Below are positions 36,156 through 45,501 of a stretch of 64,000 bases of DNA, piece by piece; the first letter of the stretch is position 1, and every line of letters begins with the position of its first letter. The DNA is from B16-G9 sp964400655 (GTDB lineage Bacteria > Bacteroidota > Bacteroidia > Bacteroidales > F082): positions 1 to 64,000 of the forward strand of contig CAYNVN010000095.1 of the NCBI GenBank assembly GCA_964400655.1. Direction: 5' to 3'. Both the position numbers and the translations under genes were made by a program. The notes below the pieces were generated by a model, which was given only the letters and a program-made list of their open reading frames with translations, did not search any database and was not told the origin of the DNA.

Positions 36156-37118
36156 TTATTTGATAATGGCACACGAAATGGTGTTGCTAACCGGTTTTCC
36201 GCTTTCGTAATTGTAAAATCCTTTTCCGGTATGTTTGCCTAAGAAATTGGCTCTTACCAAACGTTTTAGAATGGGGGAGGCTTTGTATTTTCTTTCGCCG
36301 AATTCGGCGTACAGATTGTCCATATATTTTAACACCTTGTCAAGGCCAATCCGGTCGGCAAGTTCAAAGGGCCCCACATTGTAACCCATTATCTCTTTCA
36401 TGGTGTCGTCAATGTCTTTAACCGATGCCACCCCTTCCATAAGCACTTCGCAGGCTTCGTTAAAAACGGGCAACAGTATTCGGGTACTGATATTTCCGGG
36501 CGATTCGTGGATGGGAATGGCTCTTTTGTTGATCATCCGGGCAAACCTTACCATGGTTTCCAGTGTTTTGTCCGAAGTTCTCATGCAGCGCATTACTTCA
36601 ACAATACGGGTTTTGTCGATGGGCTCCAGAAAATGCACCCCCATAGCCCTGTCTTTGTGTTTTAAAGCGACGGCAAGGTCGGATATCATCAATGTTGAGA
36701 GGTTGGAAGCGATAATGGTATCTTTACGGACAACATTCTCAACTTTTTTAAAGATATCGCGACGCAATTCGATAAGGGTTCCTCTTTGGCGCGAGCTGAT
36801 GGTTTCGATAACGATATCGCAATCTTTCAGGTCGGAATAGACCGTGGTGCCTTTTATACGTGAAAGAATCAGCCGCTTTTCGGAGGCGGTAATCCCCCAG
36901 TGGTTGATGATGTCGTCGAGTTGTTCTTCGAGGGAGGCAAAAATCTCTTTGATTCGTTCATCCGACACATCTAAAAAAACCACATCCATACCGTAGTTGG
37001 CCACCTGCAGGGTTACCTGCTGGCCAATGGAACCGCAGCCGATGATGCCGACATTTTGGATTTTACCTTTGGGTTTCATCTGATCACCCAAACTGTATTT
37101 TAATAACTGATTGTGCAT
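36156..37118 (-). CDS. 3-hydroxyacyl-CoA dehydrogenase family protein
   Basis: NAD-dependent dehydrogenase of the 3-hydroxybutyryl-CoA type. Rossmann motif GIIGCGSIGQQV, SNLSTLMISDLAVAL (family: SNTSSLSI), the catalytic His in GVHFLEPIDKTRIVEV (family: HFFNP...LVEV), and the C-terminal GKHTGKGFYNY. 320 residues. Changes around HFLEP suggest a divergent substrate. Start at 37118 is used; ATG at 37079 (MKPKGKIQN) would be closer to the family's N-terminus. It sits between pta (20 bases) and ackA (18 bases), a placement hinting at a link between acyl-CoA reduction and acetate production. Confidence 0.88.
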   Translation of the reverse strand: MHNQLLKYSLGDQMKPKGKIQNVGIIGCGSIGQQVTLQVANYGMDVVFLDVSDERIKEIFASLEEQLDDIINHWGITASEKRLILSRIKGTTVYSDLKDCDIVIETISSRQRGTLIELRRDIFKKVENVVRKDTIIASNLSTLMISDLAVALKHKDRAMGVHFLEPIDKTRIVEVMRCMRTSDKTLETMVRFARMINKRAIPIHESPGNISTRILLPVFNEACEVLMEGVASVKDIDDTMKEIMGYNVGPFELADRIGLDKVLKYMDNLYAEFGERKYKASPILKRLVRANFLGKHTGKGFYNYESGKPVSNTISCAIIK

Positions 37119-37138
37119 CTTGTTGAGTTTAAATGGGT

Positions 37139-38149
37139 TTAACCAAGTCCGTTTGCCTGGTTAGCCGTAATGGCAATCATATTGATAATATCGTCAACCG
37201 AGCAGCCTCTCGACAGGTCGTTGATGGGGGCTGCAAGGCCCTGAAGTACCGGCCCCACAGCTTCGGCATCGGCCAGCCGTTGTACCAGTTTATAGGCTAT
37301 GTTTCCCGATTCAAGCGACGGGAATACCAGCACGTTGGCTTTGCCGGCAATTTTTGAACCGGGTGCTTTTTTCTTGCCGATGGCTTCGATGATGGCGGCA
37401 TCGGCTTGCAGTTCGCCGTCGATGGCCAAACCGGGATCCATCTCTTTGGCAATGGCCACCGCTTCAATAACTTTGTCAACTTTTTCGTGTTTGGCACTTC
37501 CCTTGGTTGAAAAGCTCAGCATGGCCACCCTCGGTTCGATGCCTGCAATATGTTTTGCCGTGCGTGCCGATTCAACAGCCTGTTCGGCCAGTTGTTTGGT
37601 GGTGGGATCGGGGTTAACGGCGCAGTCGGTAAAAACCAAAATGCCGTCGGTACCGAAATGCTTTTTGTGTTCGGGAAGGATCATAATAAATGCACCCGAA
37701 ACCGCACTTACTCCCGGAAGTGTTTTAACGATCTGAAATGCGGGTCGCAATACGTCGCCGGTGGCGTTATCGGCTCCGGCCACTTCGCCGTCGGCTCTGC
37801 CTTCTTTTATCAAAAGGGTGGCAAGGTATAGCGGGTCTTCCGTAAGTTTAACGGCCTGCTCAGGGGTTAATCCTTTTGACTTTCTTAACTCGTAAAGCTT
37901 GTTTGCAAAATACTCTTTCTCGTCAAAAGTTTTGGGGTCAATAATCCGGGCATCCTTAATATGCGATAGTCCCCATTTGCCGGCAAGATTATTAATTTCA
38001 TCTTCGTTTCCAAGAAGAATGATTCCGGCAAGGCCGTGTTTCAGGGCATAATCGGCGGCTCTTAAAGTTCTCTCTTCGGTGCCTTCGGGCAAAACAATGG
38101 TTTTACCCGCTGTTTTGGCCATGTTGTGAATTTTATTTAACAATTCCAT
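37139..38149 (-). CDS. pta: phosphate acetyltransferase Pta (short form)
   Basis: Interconverts acetyl-CoA and acetyl phosphate, paired with AckA. 336 residues, the compact single-domain form. Motifs: AKTAGKTIVLPEGTEERTLR, ADGEVAGADNATGDVLRP, GILVFTDCAVNPDPT, KVDKVIEAVAIAKE, DGELQADAA, and LVFPSLESGNIAYKLVQRL. First gene of the operon, with a good promoter and a Rex-like site directly upstream. Confidence 0.97.
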   Translation of the reverse strand: MELLNKIHNMAKTAGKTIVLPEGTEERTLRAADYALKHGLAGIILLGNEDEINNLAGKWGLSHIKDARIIDPKTFDEKEYFANKLYELRKSKGLTPEQAVKLTEDPLYLATLLIKEGRADGEVAGADNATGDVLRPAFQIVKTLPGVSAVSGAFIMILPEHKKHFGTDGILVFTDCAVNPDPTTKQLAEQAVESARTAKHIAGIEPRVAMLSFSTKGSAKHEKVDKVIEAVAIAKEMDPGLAIDGELQADAAIIEAIGKKKAPGSKIAGKANVLVFPSLESGNIAYKLVQRLADAEAVGPVLQGLAAPINDLSRGCSVDDIINMIAITANQANGLG

Positions 38150-38183
38150 GTCAATTCTTTAATGGTAGTTTGGTTTAATGACG

Positions 38184-38213
38184 CAAAAGTATTACTAATT
38201 TTGCTGTGTCAAA
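38184..38213 (-). promoter_or_regulatory. promoter of the pta - dehydrogenase - ackA operon
   Basis: On the minus strand TTTG (38213-38210), 18 bases, TACTTTTG (38191-38184). This fits the Bacteroidota TTTG / TAnnTTTG pattern. The pta start lies about 35 bases downstream. Confidence 0.62.
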
Positions 38214-38219
38214 TAAATA

Positions 38220-38237
38220 CCGTTAACTTTTTAACAA
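38220..38237. promoter_or_regulatory. candidate Rex operator upstream of pta
   Basis: CCGTTAA-CTTT-TTAACAA matches the known clostridial Rex consensus TTGTTAA-N4-TTAACAA at 12 of 14 positions. It lies 6 bases upstream of the pta -33 element. A rex gene is present at 56273-56917, and Rex controls fermentation genes in other bacteria. Target assignment is inference; TTAAC-type strings are frequent in this AT-rich spacer sequence. Confidence 0.45.
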
Positions 38238-38285
38238 TTTTTATTCGATTTATATTAATTTGTTTTTCAGTAATATAAAGATTAT

Positions 38286-39167
38286 TTGAAACCCTATTTA
38301 CAAAATATTCCATATGCGGGAAACCAGGTGTTGCATGATTCGGGTTTAGCGGTTGCCGAACATGGCAGTTTTTTATTTGGTAACCACGCGGGCAGTATGC
38401 TTGTGGATAGTGCAGAGGTGGTTATACCGGTTACCAATCGCCAGGCTGTAGGGCATTTTCTTCAGACTAAAAGTGTATTGTTTCATATTATTGACCATCA
38501 GGCAGGTTATTCGTATCAAATAACAATCTTTCTTTTGGGTCTTACCCTTATGCTTGCTCTGATATGGTTTTTTTTTCCCGAGCGGGTTTACCGGTTGCTT
38601 TCAAAAGAGGGGTCGAAGCATAAGGCAAAATACAGCAACAACCAGTTTGCAAAACCCGGAATTCTGCTCTATTCGCTTTATATAATGACCATTGTTTCTG
38701 TTATTGGGTTGTTTATTTATTTTGCTATAACTGTTTTCATGCCCGAAAAGCTAACCGGTATTGCTTTTTATCATGTTGTTTTATTGCTTTTTGCATCGGT
38801 GTTTCTCTACTTTACTTTTCGGTTCGTTATTATTTCTTTTGCCGGATTTCTGTTTAACATGGATGAGCAGGTTGCCAGGCAAATGCGGGCGGGGTTTCGT
38901 ATCGATCTTATTATAAGTTTTTTAATGATACCCGTATTAATAATAGCATATAATACACCGTTTACTGAAGTGCTGTATGCAGGTGTTATGCTTATGGTTG
39001 TAATGATGGCATTAAAATGGATACAAACGTTGTTGATCGGGTTAAAATCCGCAAAAATTTCGCTATATCACAATATTTTGTACCTTTGCGCCCTTGAAAT
39101 CATACCGGTAATTATATTGATCAAACTGATTGAGAATTACCGGATAGTTTTTATGGTAACTAACTGA
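38286..39167 (+). CDS. DUF4271 membrane protein
   Basis: A 293-residue protein with about seven to eight hydrophobic segments from residue 78 on; the family is Bacteroidota-specific and functionally unassigned. Start is TTG at 38286; no better ATG precedes the conserved part. It sits before hemD, rnpA, yidD and an S41 peptidase, a gene order conserved in the phylum. An N-terminal soluble part of about 75 residues precedes the membrane region. Confidence 0.82.
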   Translation: MKPYLQNIPYAGNQVLHDSGLAVAEHGSFLFGNHAGSMLVDSAEVVIPVTNRQAVGHFLQTKSVLFHIIDHQAGYSYQITIFLLGLTLMLALIWFFFPERVYRLLSKEGSKHKAKYSNNQFAKPGILLYSLYIMTIVSVIGLFIYFAITVFMPEKLTGIAFYHVVLLLFASVFLYFTFRFVIISFAGFLFNMDEQVARQMRAGFRIDLIISFLMIPVLIIAYNTPFTEVLYAGVMLMVVMMALKWIQTLLIGLKSAKISLYHNILYLCALEIIPVIILIKLIENYRIVFMVTN

Positions 39168-39202
39168 TTTCAAGAAGAAGTAAGAACTAAAAAGGGAGAA
39201 AA

Positions 39203-39967
39203 TTGAAAGTTAAGAACATTCTCATTTCGCAACCAAAACCGGCAGACCTTGAGCGTACACCTTATGCCGAGCTTATCAGAAAGTATAATTTGAAGATCAG
39301 TTTTGAGAAGTTTATTAAGGTTGAGGGGATTCCGTCGCAGGAGTTCCGCAGGAGTAAAGTGTCGTTTGCCAATCATACCGCAGTTATTTTAACGAGCCGT
39401 CATGCTGTTGATCACTATTTTAGAATGGCCAAAGAGTTACGTTTTGAGATTCCCGACACCATGAAGTACTTTTGTATCTCCGAGTCCACTGCCTTTTACC
39501 TTCAAAAATATATCCAGTATCGTAAACGGAAAATATTTTTCGGCAAGCAGCATTTTGCCGACCTGATGGATGTGATTAAAAAGCACAGTGATGAAAAGTT
39601 TCTGGTTCCCTCTTCCGATATTCACAAACAGAGTATGTTTAAACTGCTGGAAAGCGGAAAGATAGATTATACAAGGGCGGTTATTTACCGAACGGTGGCA
39701 GCTAATTTGTCACATCTCGACATCGACAGTTTCGATTGTTTGATATTTTTCAGTCCTGCCGGCATTAAATCGCTTCAAAATAATTTCCCCGATTTTAAAC
39801 AGGGAGATAAACTGATAGGTGCTTTCGGGCATACCACTGCCAAAGCGGTAAAAGAGGCAGGATTTACGCTTAACATCCCGGCTCCTACCCAAACGGCACC
39901 GTCGATGACCATGGCGCTGGATGAGTTTTTATCGAAGCAGGCCAAAAACGCCCGAAAGAAGAGATAA
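39203..39967 (+). CDS. hemD: uroporphyrinogen-III synthase HemD
   Basis: Closes and rearranges hydroxymethylbilane to uroporphyrinogen III in haem/sirohaem synthesis. The family is poorly conserved; visible HemD features are ILISQPKPAD at the start, TAVILTSRHAVDHYF, KFLVPSSDIHK, YRTVAANLSHL, CLIFFSPAGIKSL and GAFGHTTAKAVKEAG. 254 residues. Start is TTG at 39203, 35 bases after the DUF4271 gene. The remaining haem genes are not in the window. Confidence 0.85.
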   Translation: MKVKNILISQPKPADLERTPYAELIRKYNLKISFEKFIKVEGIPSQEFRRSKVSFANHTAVILTSRHAVDHYFRMAKELRFEIPDTMKYFCISESTAFYLQKYIQYRKRKIFFGKQHFADLMDVIKKHSDEKFLVPSSDIHKQSMFKLLESGKIDYTRAVIYRTVAANLSHLDIDSFDCLIFFSPAGIKSLQNNFPDFKQGDKLIGAFGHTTAKAVKEAGFTLNIPAPTQTAPSMTMALDEFLSKQAKNARKKR

Positions 39968-40110
39968 CGGGCTGATATAAAGGTAATAGCGGCTGTTAAA
40001 CAGATTCCGGTTATTGTAAAACAGAAACCTTATCGATAATTTTTAAGTCAACCTGCTGTTAACCCTTATTTGTTTTTTACGGGCAGCAATTTGTTATTAG
40101 TTCCATTGCT

Positions 40111-40500
40111 TTGAAACAAACGTTTAAAAAAAGAGAACGGTTACACAGTAAAAAGCTCATCGGCCGGTTATTTACCGGGGGAGACAGCTTTTTTATTTAT
40201 CCTTTTAAGGTTGTTTTTTTTCAAATTCCCCAAGCCGGCGATGTTCCGGCACAGGTGATGATATCGGTATCAAAAAAGAAGTTGAAAAGTGCCGTTAAAC
40301 GAAACAGGATCAAACGACTGTTTCGCGAAGCATACCGGAAAAACAAGTGGATACTTGCAGCCGGAGAGGGGCAAAATACAACCATCGTTGCAGCTTTTAT
40401 TTACGTAGCCGATACAATTATGGAGTATCGGGACATAGAAAAGAAAATAATCCTAATTTTACAGCGTTTAAAAAGCAAGGATGAAAAGGTTGATAGCTAA
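40111..40500 (+). CDS. rnpA: ribonuclease P protein component RnpA
   Basis: Protein subunit of RNase P, which cuts the 5' leader of pre-tRNAs. The RNR signature is clear: VKRNRIKRLFREAYRKNK. N-terminal FKKRERLHSKKLIGRLF and MISVSKKKLKSAVKRN are typical. 129 residues, basic. TTG start at 40111. It overlaps yidD by 20 bases. rpmH and yidC, which flank rnpA in many other phyla, are absent. Confidence 0.95.
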   Translation: MKQTFKKRERLHSKKLIGRLFTGGDSFFIYPFKVVFFQIPQAGDVPAQVMISVSKKKLKSAVKRNRIKRLFREAYRKNKWILAAGEGQNTTIVAAFIYVADTIMEYRDIEKKIILILQRLKSKDEKVDS

Positions 40501-40702
40501 ATTGTTTATTTTTTTAATACATGTGTACAAATACACACTGTCGCCTTTTTTGGGCCAGTCGTGCCGATATACCCCCACCTGTTCCTCGTACAGCATCGAA
40601 GCCATCGAAAAATACGGCCCCTTTAAAGGCGGCTGGATGGCACTTAAACGCATTGCTTCCTGTAATCCGTGGGGTGGTAGCGGATACGACCCAGTTCCAT
40701 AA
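40481..40702 (+). CDS. yidD: membrane protein insertion factor YidD
   Basis: A 73-residue protein with a hydrophobic/amphipathic N-terminal helix and the YidD signature CRYTPTCSSYSIEAI, KYGPFKGGWMALKR and CNPWGGSGYDPVP. Assists insertion of inner-membrane proteins with YidC. Starts inside the end of rnpA (20-base overlap), the usual coupling. Confidence 0.96.
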   Translation: MKRLIAKLFIFLIHVYKYTLSPFLGQSCRYTPTCSSYSIEAIEKYGPFKGGWMALKRIASCNPWGGSGYDPVP

Positions 40703-40730
40703 TTTTAGCACTTAATTTAGTAAAACAGAT

Positions 40731-42407
40731 ATGAGATTTTTAAAAGTTACGTTACTGATTGCCTTTGTTTTTATAGCAGGATATAATGTTTTAGCACAGG
40801 AAGAGAATAATTTTGAAATTTCAAAAAATCTGGAAATTTATGGTGATGTGTTGCGGCAGTTAAACCTTAATTATGCCGATGATATTAAACCCGGCGACCT
40901 TACACAGGATGCCATTGATGCCATGCTTAACAACCTCGACCCTTATACCATATACATTCCCGAGTCAAGAATTGAAGATTTTGAACTGATGTCGAAAGGT
41001 GAGTACGGCGGCATTGGTGCCATGATACAAAAGCAGGGCGACTGGGTTGTTATTTCGGAACCTTACGAAGGGTTTCCGGCTCAGGAGGCAGGCTTGCGCG
41101 CCGGCGATCAAATACGTGCCATTGACGGCGAATCGGCTAAAGGTAAAAGTTCGTCGGATGTTAGCGACAAACTTAAAGGCACGCCCGGAACTACGGTTAA
41201 TATCACCATCCGGCATTATAACTGCGATAATGATACCGTATATGAAATTACCCGCCGGAAAATAAAAATACCGAATGTTCCCTATTTCGGTATGGTTTCG
41301 GAGGATGTGGGATATATTTCGCTGATACAATTCAGTCAAAATGCCGGAAACGATGTAAGGGATGCTTTTCTGAAACTGAAAAAAGAACACGACAACATGA
41401 AAGGTATTATCTTCGATTTGCGTTCCAATGGTGGCGGATTGTTGAGTGAAGCGGTTAAAATTGCCAATATCTGGATACCTAAAAACAAACTGATTGTTAA
41501 AACCAAAGGTAAAAGAAGCGAAAATACCCATACTTACTACACCCAGGCAGCCGCTACCGATTCAAAAATCCCGGTTGTTATCCTTGTTGACGGTAATACG
41601 GCATCCGCTTCCGAAATTGTTTCGGGTTCAATACAGGATTACGACAGAGGTGTTATTATCGGAGAGCGAACATTCGGAAAAGGGCTTGTTCAAAATGTGT
41701 TGCCCCTTGCCTACAATTCAAAAATAAAAGTTACCATTGCCAAGTATTACATCCCCAGCGGAAGATGTATCCAGGCCATAAATTATTTCGACAGGCAAAA
41801 CGGCAACGGCCCTTCAAAGGTGCCCGACTCGTTAATCAACGAGTTTAAAACCAAAGGCGGACGTATTGTTTACGACGGGGGAGGAATAGAGCCGGATATT
41901 AAAATGGAAGACTCCAAATTCAATCAGGTAACGGGCGATCTTTATGCACAGAACTATATCTTTAATTTTGCCAACCGTTACAGGGCCACCCATAAAACCA
42001 TTCCGGATGCGGGTACCTTCAGGGTCAGCGATTCGTTGTTTAATGCCTTTAAAGAGTTTGTGGGTGATAAGTTCGATTACAAAACGGAAACAGAATCGGT
42101 ACTTAAACGATTGAAAGAGAGTGCTCAGCGCGAGGAATATTATACCGCCATCGATTCGGTAATACAACTTCTGGAAAAGGAGGTAAAACAGGAAAAGAAA
42201 AAAGACCTTGATAAAAACAAAGAGTCGATTAAACAGTTGTTGCGTATCGAAATAGTTACACGCTATTATTATCAAAAGGGAAAAGTTGAATCGTCGCTTT
42301 TGGATGACCCCGAAATTAAAAAGGCCGTTGATGTTATTAATAATACGGAATTGTACAATTCCATTTTAAACGGCAGCTATAAACCCGAAAGCGATACAGC
42401 AAAATAA
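40731..42407 (+). CDS. S41-family C-terminal processing peptidase
   Basis: Periplasmic tail-specific protease (CtpA/Prc type). Signal peptide (about 1-22, ending VLAQ), PDZ domain (about 85-170; GEYGGIGAMIQKQGDWVVIS, AGLRAGDQIRAIDGES), then the S41 catalytic domain with GIIFDLRSNGGGLLSEA, TASASEIVSGSIQDYDRG (catalytic Ser region) and GERTFGKGLVQ (catalytic Lys). A charged C-terminal extension of about 170 residues follows. 558 residues. 28 bases after yidD. Confidence 0.94.
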   Translation: MRFLKVTLLIAFVFIAGYNVLAQEENNFEISKNLEIYGDVLRQLNLNYADDIKPGDLTQDAIDAMLNNLDPYTIYIPESRIEDFELMSKGEYGGIGAMIQKQGDWVVISEPYEGFPAQEAGLRAGDQIRAIDGESAKGKSSSDVSDKLKGTPGTTVNITIRHYNCDNDTVYEITRRKIKIPNVPYFGMVSEDVGYISLIQFSQNAGNDVRDAFLKLKKEHDNMKGIIFDLRSNGGGLLSEAVKIANIWIPKNKLIVKTKGKRSENTHTYYTQAAATDSKIPVVILVDGNTASASEIVSGSIQDYDRGVIIGERTFGKGLVQNVLPLAYNSKIKVTIAKYYIPSGRCIQAINYFDRQNGNGPSKVPDSLINEFKTKGGRIVYDGGGIEPDIKMEDSKFNQVTGDLYAQNYIFNFANRYRATHKTIPDAGTFRVSDSLFNAFKEFVGDKFDYKTETESVLKRLKESAQREEYYTAIDSVIQLLEKEVKQEKKKDLDKNKESIKQLLRIEIVTRYYYQKGKVESSLLDDPEIKKAVDVINNTELYNSILNGSYKPESDTAK

Positions 42408-42429
42408 AAATAACGATCAAGCATAAGTT

Positions 42430-44103
42430 TTGGTAACAAACATAAAATACAGGTCTGATTTTCACCATGATGCTTACGTTGTAAATGTTGCTTTAATAGC
42501 AATGAGCCTTCCGTTATCAAAATTTACCATGAGCCTTTTTGAAATATCGCTGGCACTGTTGTGGATATTGTCGGGTTTTTCGTTCAGAATTGTTTTCAGG
42601 TTTTTTAAACTGGGCAATCCGGCTGAAGGAGTGTGGTACACATTGGTTTACATTGCCAAGACCATCCGGCTGAACTTTTTTGAAAAATTCAGGCGTTTTT
42701 TCCGGAACAAACCCGCGTTAATTTTAACCTCCATCTATTTGCTGCATCTGTTGGGATTGTTTTATACCACCAATTTCGATTATGCCTCTAAAGATTTACG
42801 CATAAAACTTCCCTTGTTGCTTTTTCCTGTTATTTTTTCAACCATGCCCAAACTTTCGGCCGTTGAAATAAAAAAGATATTTTTAGGATATATTGCCGCC
42901 ATAACCGCCGGAATCATCATCAGCTTTTATCTGCTTTACACAAGTAATTTTACCGATGTTCGCGAAATTTCACCCTTTATATCACCCATCCGCTTTAGCC
43001 TTAATATTGCTTTCGGCTTTTTCGTTTTAATAAGTTTTGTGTTCTTCGACAAAAGTTTTACAACAAAGCAAAAATCGGGATTTGTTTTTTTAATGCTCTT
43101 TTTTATTGTCTTTTTATTTCATCTCGAGTCGATTACAGGGTTAAGCGCCATACTTATTGCAGGTGGAATATTGCTTGTTATTTTACTTTTTAAAACAAAA
43201 TATACCGTTCTTAAAATTGCTTTCGTTTTGCTGATTGTTGCCATTCCGGTATCAACCCTTATTTACATCAAGCGAATCATTACTGAAGCCACCACGCCTC
43301 CGGCAATTAATGTAAAAGTGCTTGATAAAAAAACATCGCGGGGTAATAAATATACACATGATTTAACACGTGAAATTGATAACGGCAAGTATGTGGGAAT
43401 TTATTTATGCGAAAAAGAGCTGAGAAGCGAATGGAATAAAAAAAGCCGTATCAGTTACGACAGTCTGACCCTTTCGGGAGAGCCGCTTTCGGCTACGCTG
43501 ATACGTTATCTTACCTCAAAAGATTTGCGTAAGGATGCCGATGGTGTTGATGCGTTATCGACATGGGATATTCAGATGGTTGAAAAAGGGGTGGCCAATA
43601 TTTGTTATGTTAAAAACCCCGGAATGCGCACCAGAATATTAAAGATTATATACGGATATCAGGTATATAAAAAACTGGGTGACCCTTCGGGAAATTCGGT
43701 TATGCAGCGTTACGAATATATGAGGGCGGCCACACGGTTAATCAAAAAACATTTTTTTACCGGTGTGGGTACCGGCGATTTGGAAGATGCCCTTTACAGC
43801 CAGTATAAGGTAATGAAGTCGAAACTCCACAAAGAATTCAGGTTTCATGCCCATAACCAGTTTTTGGCCATAGCCATTGCCTTTGGTGTTTTCGGGCTGC
43901 TTTGGTTTATATTTGCCCTTATCTATCCGCCGGTAAAGCTGCATTATTTTAAAGATTACTATTTTTTAGTCTTCTTTATCATTATTATTTGGTCTATGTT
44001 TACCGATGATACACTCGAAACCCAGGCGGGGTCAACGCTTTTCGGGTTTTATTACACTCTTCTTTTATTTGGAAGGAAGGATATAAAAAACATTGTATCT
44101 TAG
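42430..44103 (+). CDS. O-antigen ligase/polymerase family membrane protein
   Basis: A 557-residue polytopic protein with about ten to twelve helices, interrupted by a large non-membrane region (about 285-440), and the HxH-type motif RFHAHNQFLAIAIAFG at about 475, typical of the Wzy_C / O-antigen ligase (WaaL) family. Likely attaches or polymerises surface polysaccharide in the outer periplasmic leaflet. TTG at 42430 is used (22 bases after the S41 gene); ATG at 42502 would drop the first helix start but is possible. Confidence 0.85.
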   Translation: MVTNIKYRSDFHHDAYVVNVALIAMSLPLSKFTMSLFEISLALLWILSGFSFRIVFRFFKLGNPAEGVWYTLVYIAKTIRLNFFEKFRRFFRNKPALILTSIYLLHLLGLFYTTNFDYASKDLRIKLPLLLFPVIFSTMPKLSAVEIKKIFLGYIAAITAGIIISFYLLYTSNFTDVREISPFISPIRFSLNIAFGFFVLISFVFFDKSFTTKQKSGFVFLMLFFIVFLFHLESITGLSAILIAGGILLVILLFKTKYTVLKIAFVLLIVAIPVSTLIYIKRIITEATTPPAINVKVLDKKTSRGNKYTHDLTREIDNGKYVGIYLCEKELRSEWNKKSRISYDSLTLSGEPLSATLIRYLTSKDLRKDADGVDALSTWDIQMVEKGVANICYVKNPGMRTRILKIIYGYQVYKKLGDPSGNSVMQRYEYMRAATRLIKKHFFTGVGTGDLEDALYSQYKVMKSKLHKEFRFHAHNQFLAIAIAFGVFGLLWFIFALIYPPVKLHYFKDYYFLVFFIIIIWSMFTDDTLETQAGSTLFGFYYTLLLFGRKDIKNIVS

Positions 44104-44120
44104 CTCTAAATTCAAACGAA

Positions 44121-44621
44121 ATGAAAATACTAAAACCGGAAATATCCATTGAACAATACAGCAACCCCCGGGAGTTGACGGCGGAAGATCAACGTCTGTT
44201 AAAAGAGGCGGAGGCAGCAGTATCCGGTTCGTATGCTCCCTATTCGGAGTTTCATGTGGGAGCGGCTGTATTGCTGGAAAACGGTATCGTTATAAAAGGC
44301 GGTAATCAGGAGAACAGCGCCTATCCCTCAGGGCTTTGTGCCGAAAGGGTAGCCCTGTTTTATGCCGGTTCGCAATACCCCGGTGTGGCCGTAAAAGCCA
44401 TTGCCATAACAGCCAAAGCCGATCACTTTGTGGTAAATTCGCCCATTGCTCCGTGCGGTGCCTGCCGGCAGGTAATTGCCGAAACCGAGCATCGTCAGCA
44501 AAGTAAAATACGGGTTATTATGTACGGACAGGAGGGCAGTGTGCTGGCAACACAAGGCATTGAAAACCTCCTCCCGCTTACCTTTCAGGAAGAAAAACTT
44601 AAAAAGAAAAATAAAAAATGA
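44121..44621 (+). CDS. cdd: cytidine deaminase
   Basis: Deaminates cytidine/deoxycytidine in pyrimidine salvage. Zinc motifs: GLCAERVALF (C-A-E) and PCGACRQVI (PCxxC); YAPYSEFHVGAAVLL and GGNQENSAYPSG bind substrate. 166 residues; the N-terminal 30 residues and a lysine-rich tail make it a little longer than usual. The stop overlaps the next gene's ATG by 4 bases. Confidence 0.96.
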   Translation: MKILKPEISIEQYSNPRELTAEDQRLLKEAEAAVSGSYAPYSEFHVGAAVLLENGIVIKGGNQENSAYPSGLCAERVALFYAGSQYPGVAVKAIAITAKADHFVVNSPIAPCGACRQVIAETEHRQQSKIRVIMYGQEGSVLATQGIENLLPLTFQEEKLKKKNKK

Positions 44622-45481
44622 AAAAAATTCTGTTTGCATTAAGTGCATTGTTGGTGTTAACCGCTTTTAAATCGGACAAACCCGCCTATTATTTTTACAA
44701 TAATAAGGGTAAAAAAGTAAAATACGAAAAGGTACTTAAGGCCGCGCTTAAGGCTGATGTGGTGTTTTTCGGCGAAAGTCATAACAACCCGATTGCACAC
44801 TGGATGGAGCTTGAGTTCACCAAAAGCTTTTTTGAGGCCAAAGGGGAGAACCTGATTTTGGGTGCCGAGATGTTTGAACGTGATAATCAGCTTATTTTAA
44901 ATGAGTATCTTACAGGAAAGATAAGCAGAAAAAGTTTTAACGATGAAGCACGCCTCTGGCCAAATTACAGTACCGATTACAAACCGCTGGTTGAATTTGC
45001 AAAAAAGAATAAACTGCCTTTTATTGCTACCAATATACCGCGTCGATACGCATCGGTGGTTTATAAAAAGGGGTTCGAAGGGCTGGAAGAACTTTATCCG
45101 GAATCAAAATCCTATATCGCCCCGTTACCCATTGCGTACGATTTGAACTTAAAATGTTATTACGATATGTTGCATATGCAGGGAATGGAAGGACATGTAA
45201 ACGAAAACTTCCCTAAAGCACAAGCGGTTAAAGATGCAACCATGGCTTACTCAATTGCCGGTTATGCCGAAAAGGGAAAACTCTTTTTTCATTACAACGG
45301 CTCTTATCACTCCGATAACTATCAAAGTATTTTGTGGCACCTTAATAAATATAAAGAGGGGCTTAAAATTGTAACCATTACCACCGTTGAGCAGGCTGAT
45401 ATCGATTCCATCAGCGAAGAAACCAAAAAACTTGCCGACTTTATTCTTGTGGTTCCGGAGGACATGACAAGAACATATTAA
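44618..45481 (+). CDS. ChaN-family lipoprotein-like protein
   Basis: A 287-residue exported protein of the ChaN / DUF399 (haem-binding uptake) family: short signal segment, then DVVFFGESHNNPIAHWMELE, LILGAEMFERDNQLILNEYL, LPFIATNIPRRYASVVYKKG and LFFHYNGSYHSDNYQSILWH. ChaN of Campylobacter binds haem between two monomers; whether this one does cannot be told. No lipobox Cys is visible after the hydrophobic stretch. 4-base overlap with cdd. Confidence 0.85.
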   Translation: MKKILFALSALLVLTAFKSDKPAYYFYNNKGKKVKYEKVLKAALKADVVFFGESHNNPIAHWMELEFTKSFFEAKGENLILGAEMFERDNQLILNEYLTGKISRKSFNDEARLWPNYSTDYKPLVEFAKKNKLPFIATNIPRRYASVVYKKGFEGLEELYPESKSYIAPLPIAYDLNLKCYYDMLHMQGMEGHVNENFPKAQAVKDATMAYSIAGYAEKGKLFFHYNGSYHSDNYQSILWHLNKYKEGLKIVTITTVEQADIDSISEETKKLADFILVVPEDMTRTY

Positions 45482-45501
45482 GATACCGTTTAGGTTTAAA
45501 T

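Noticed and set aside
41832..42275. 147-codon minus-strand frame opposite the S41 peptidase gene
   Set aside because: Shadow of a well-supported gene; Phe/Ile-rich composition arises from the antisense of Lys/Glu codons.
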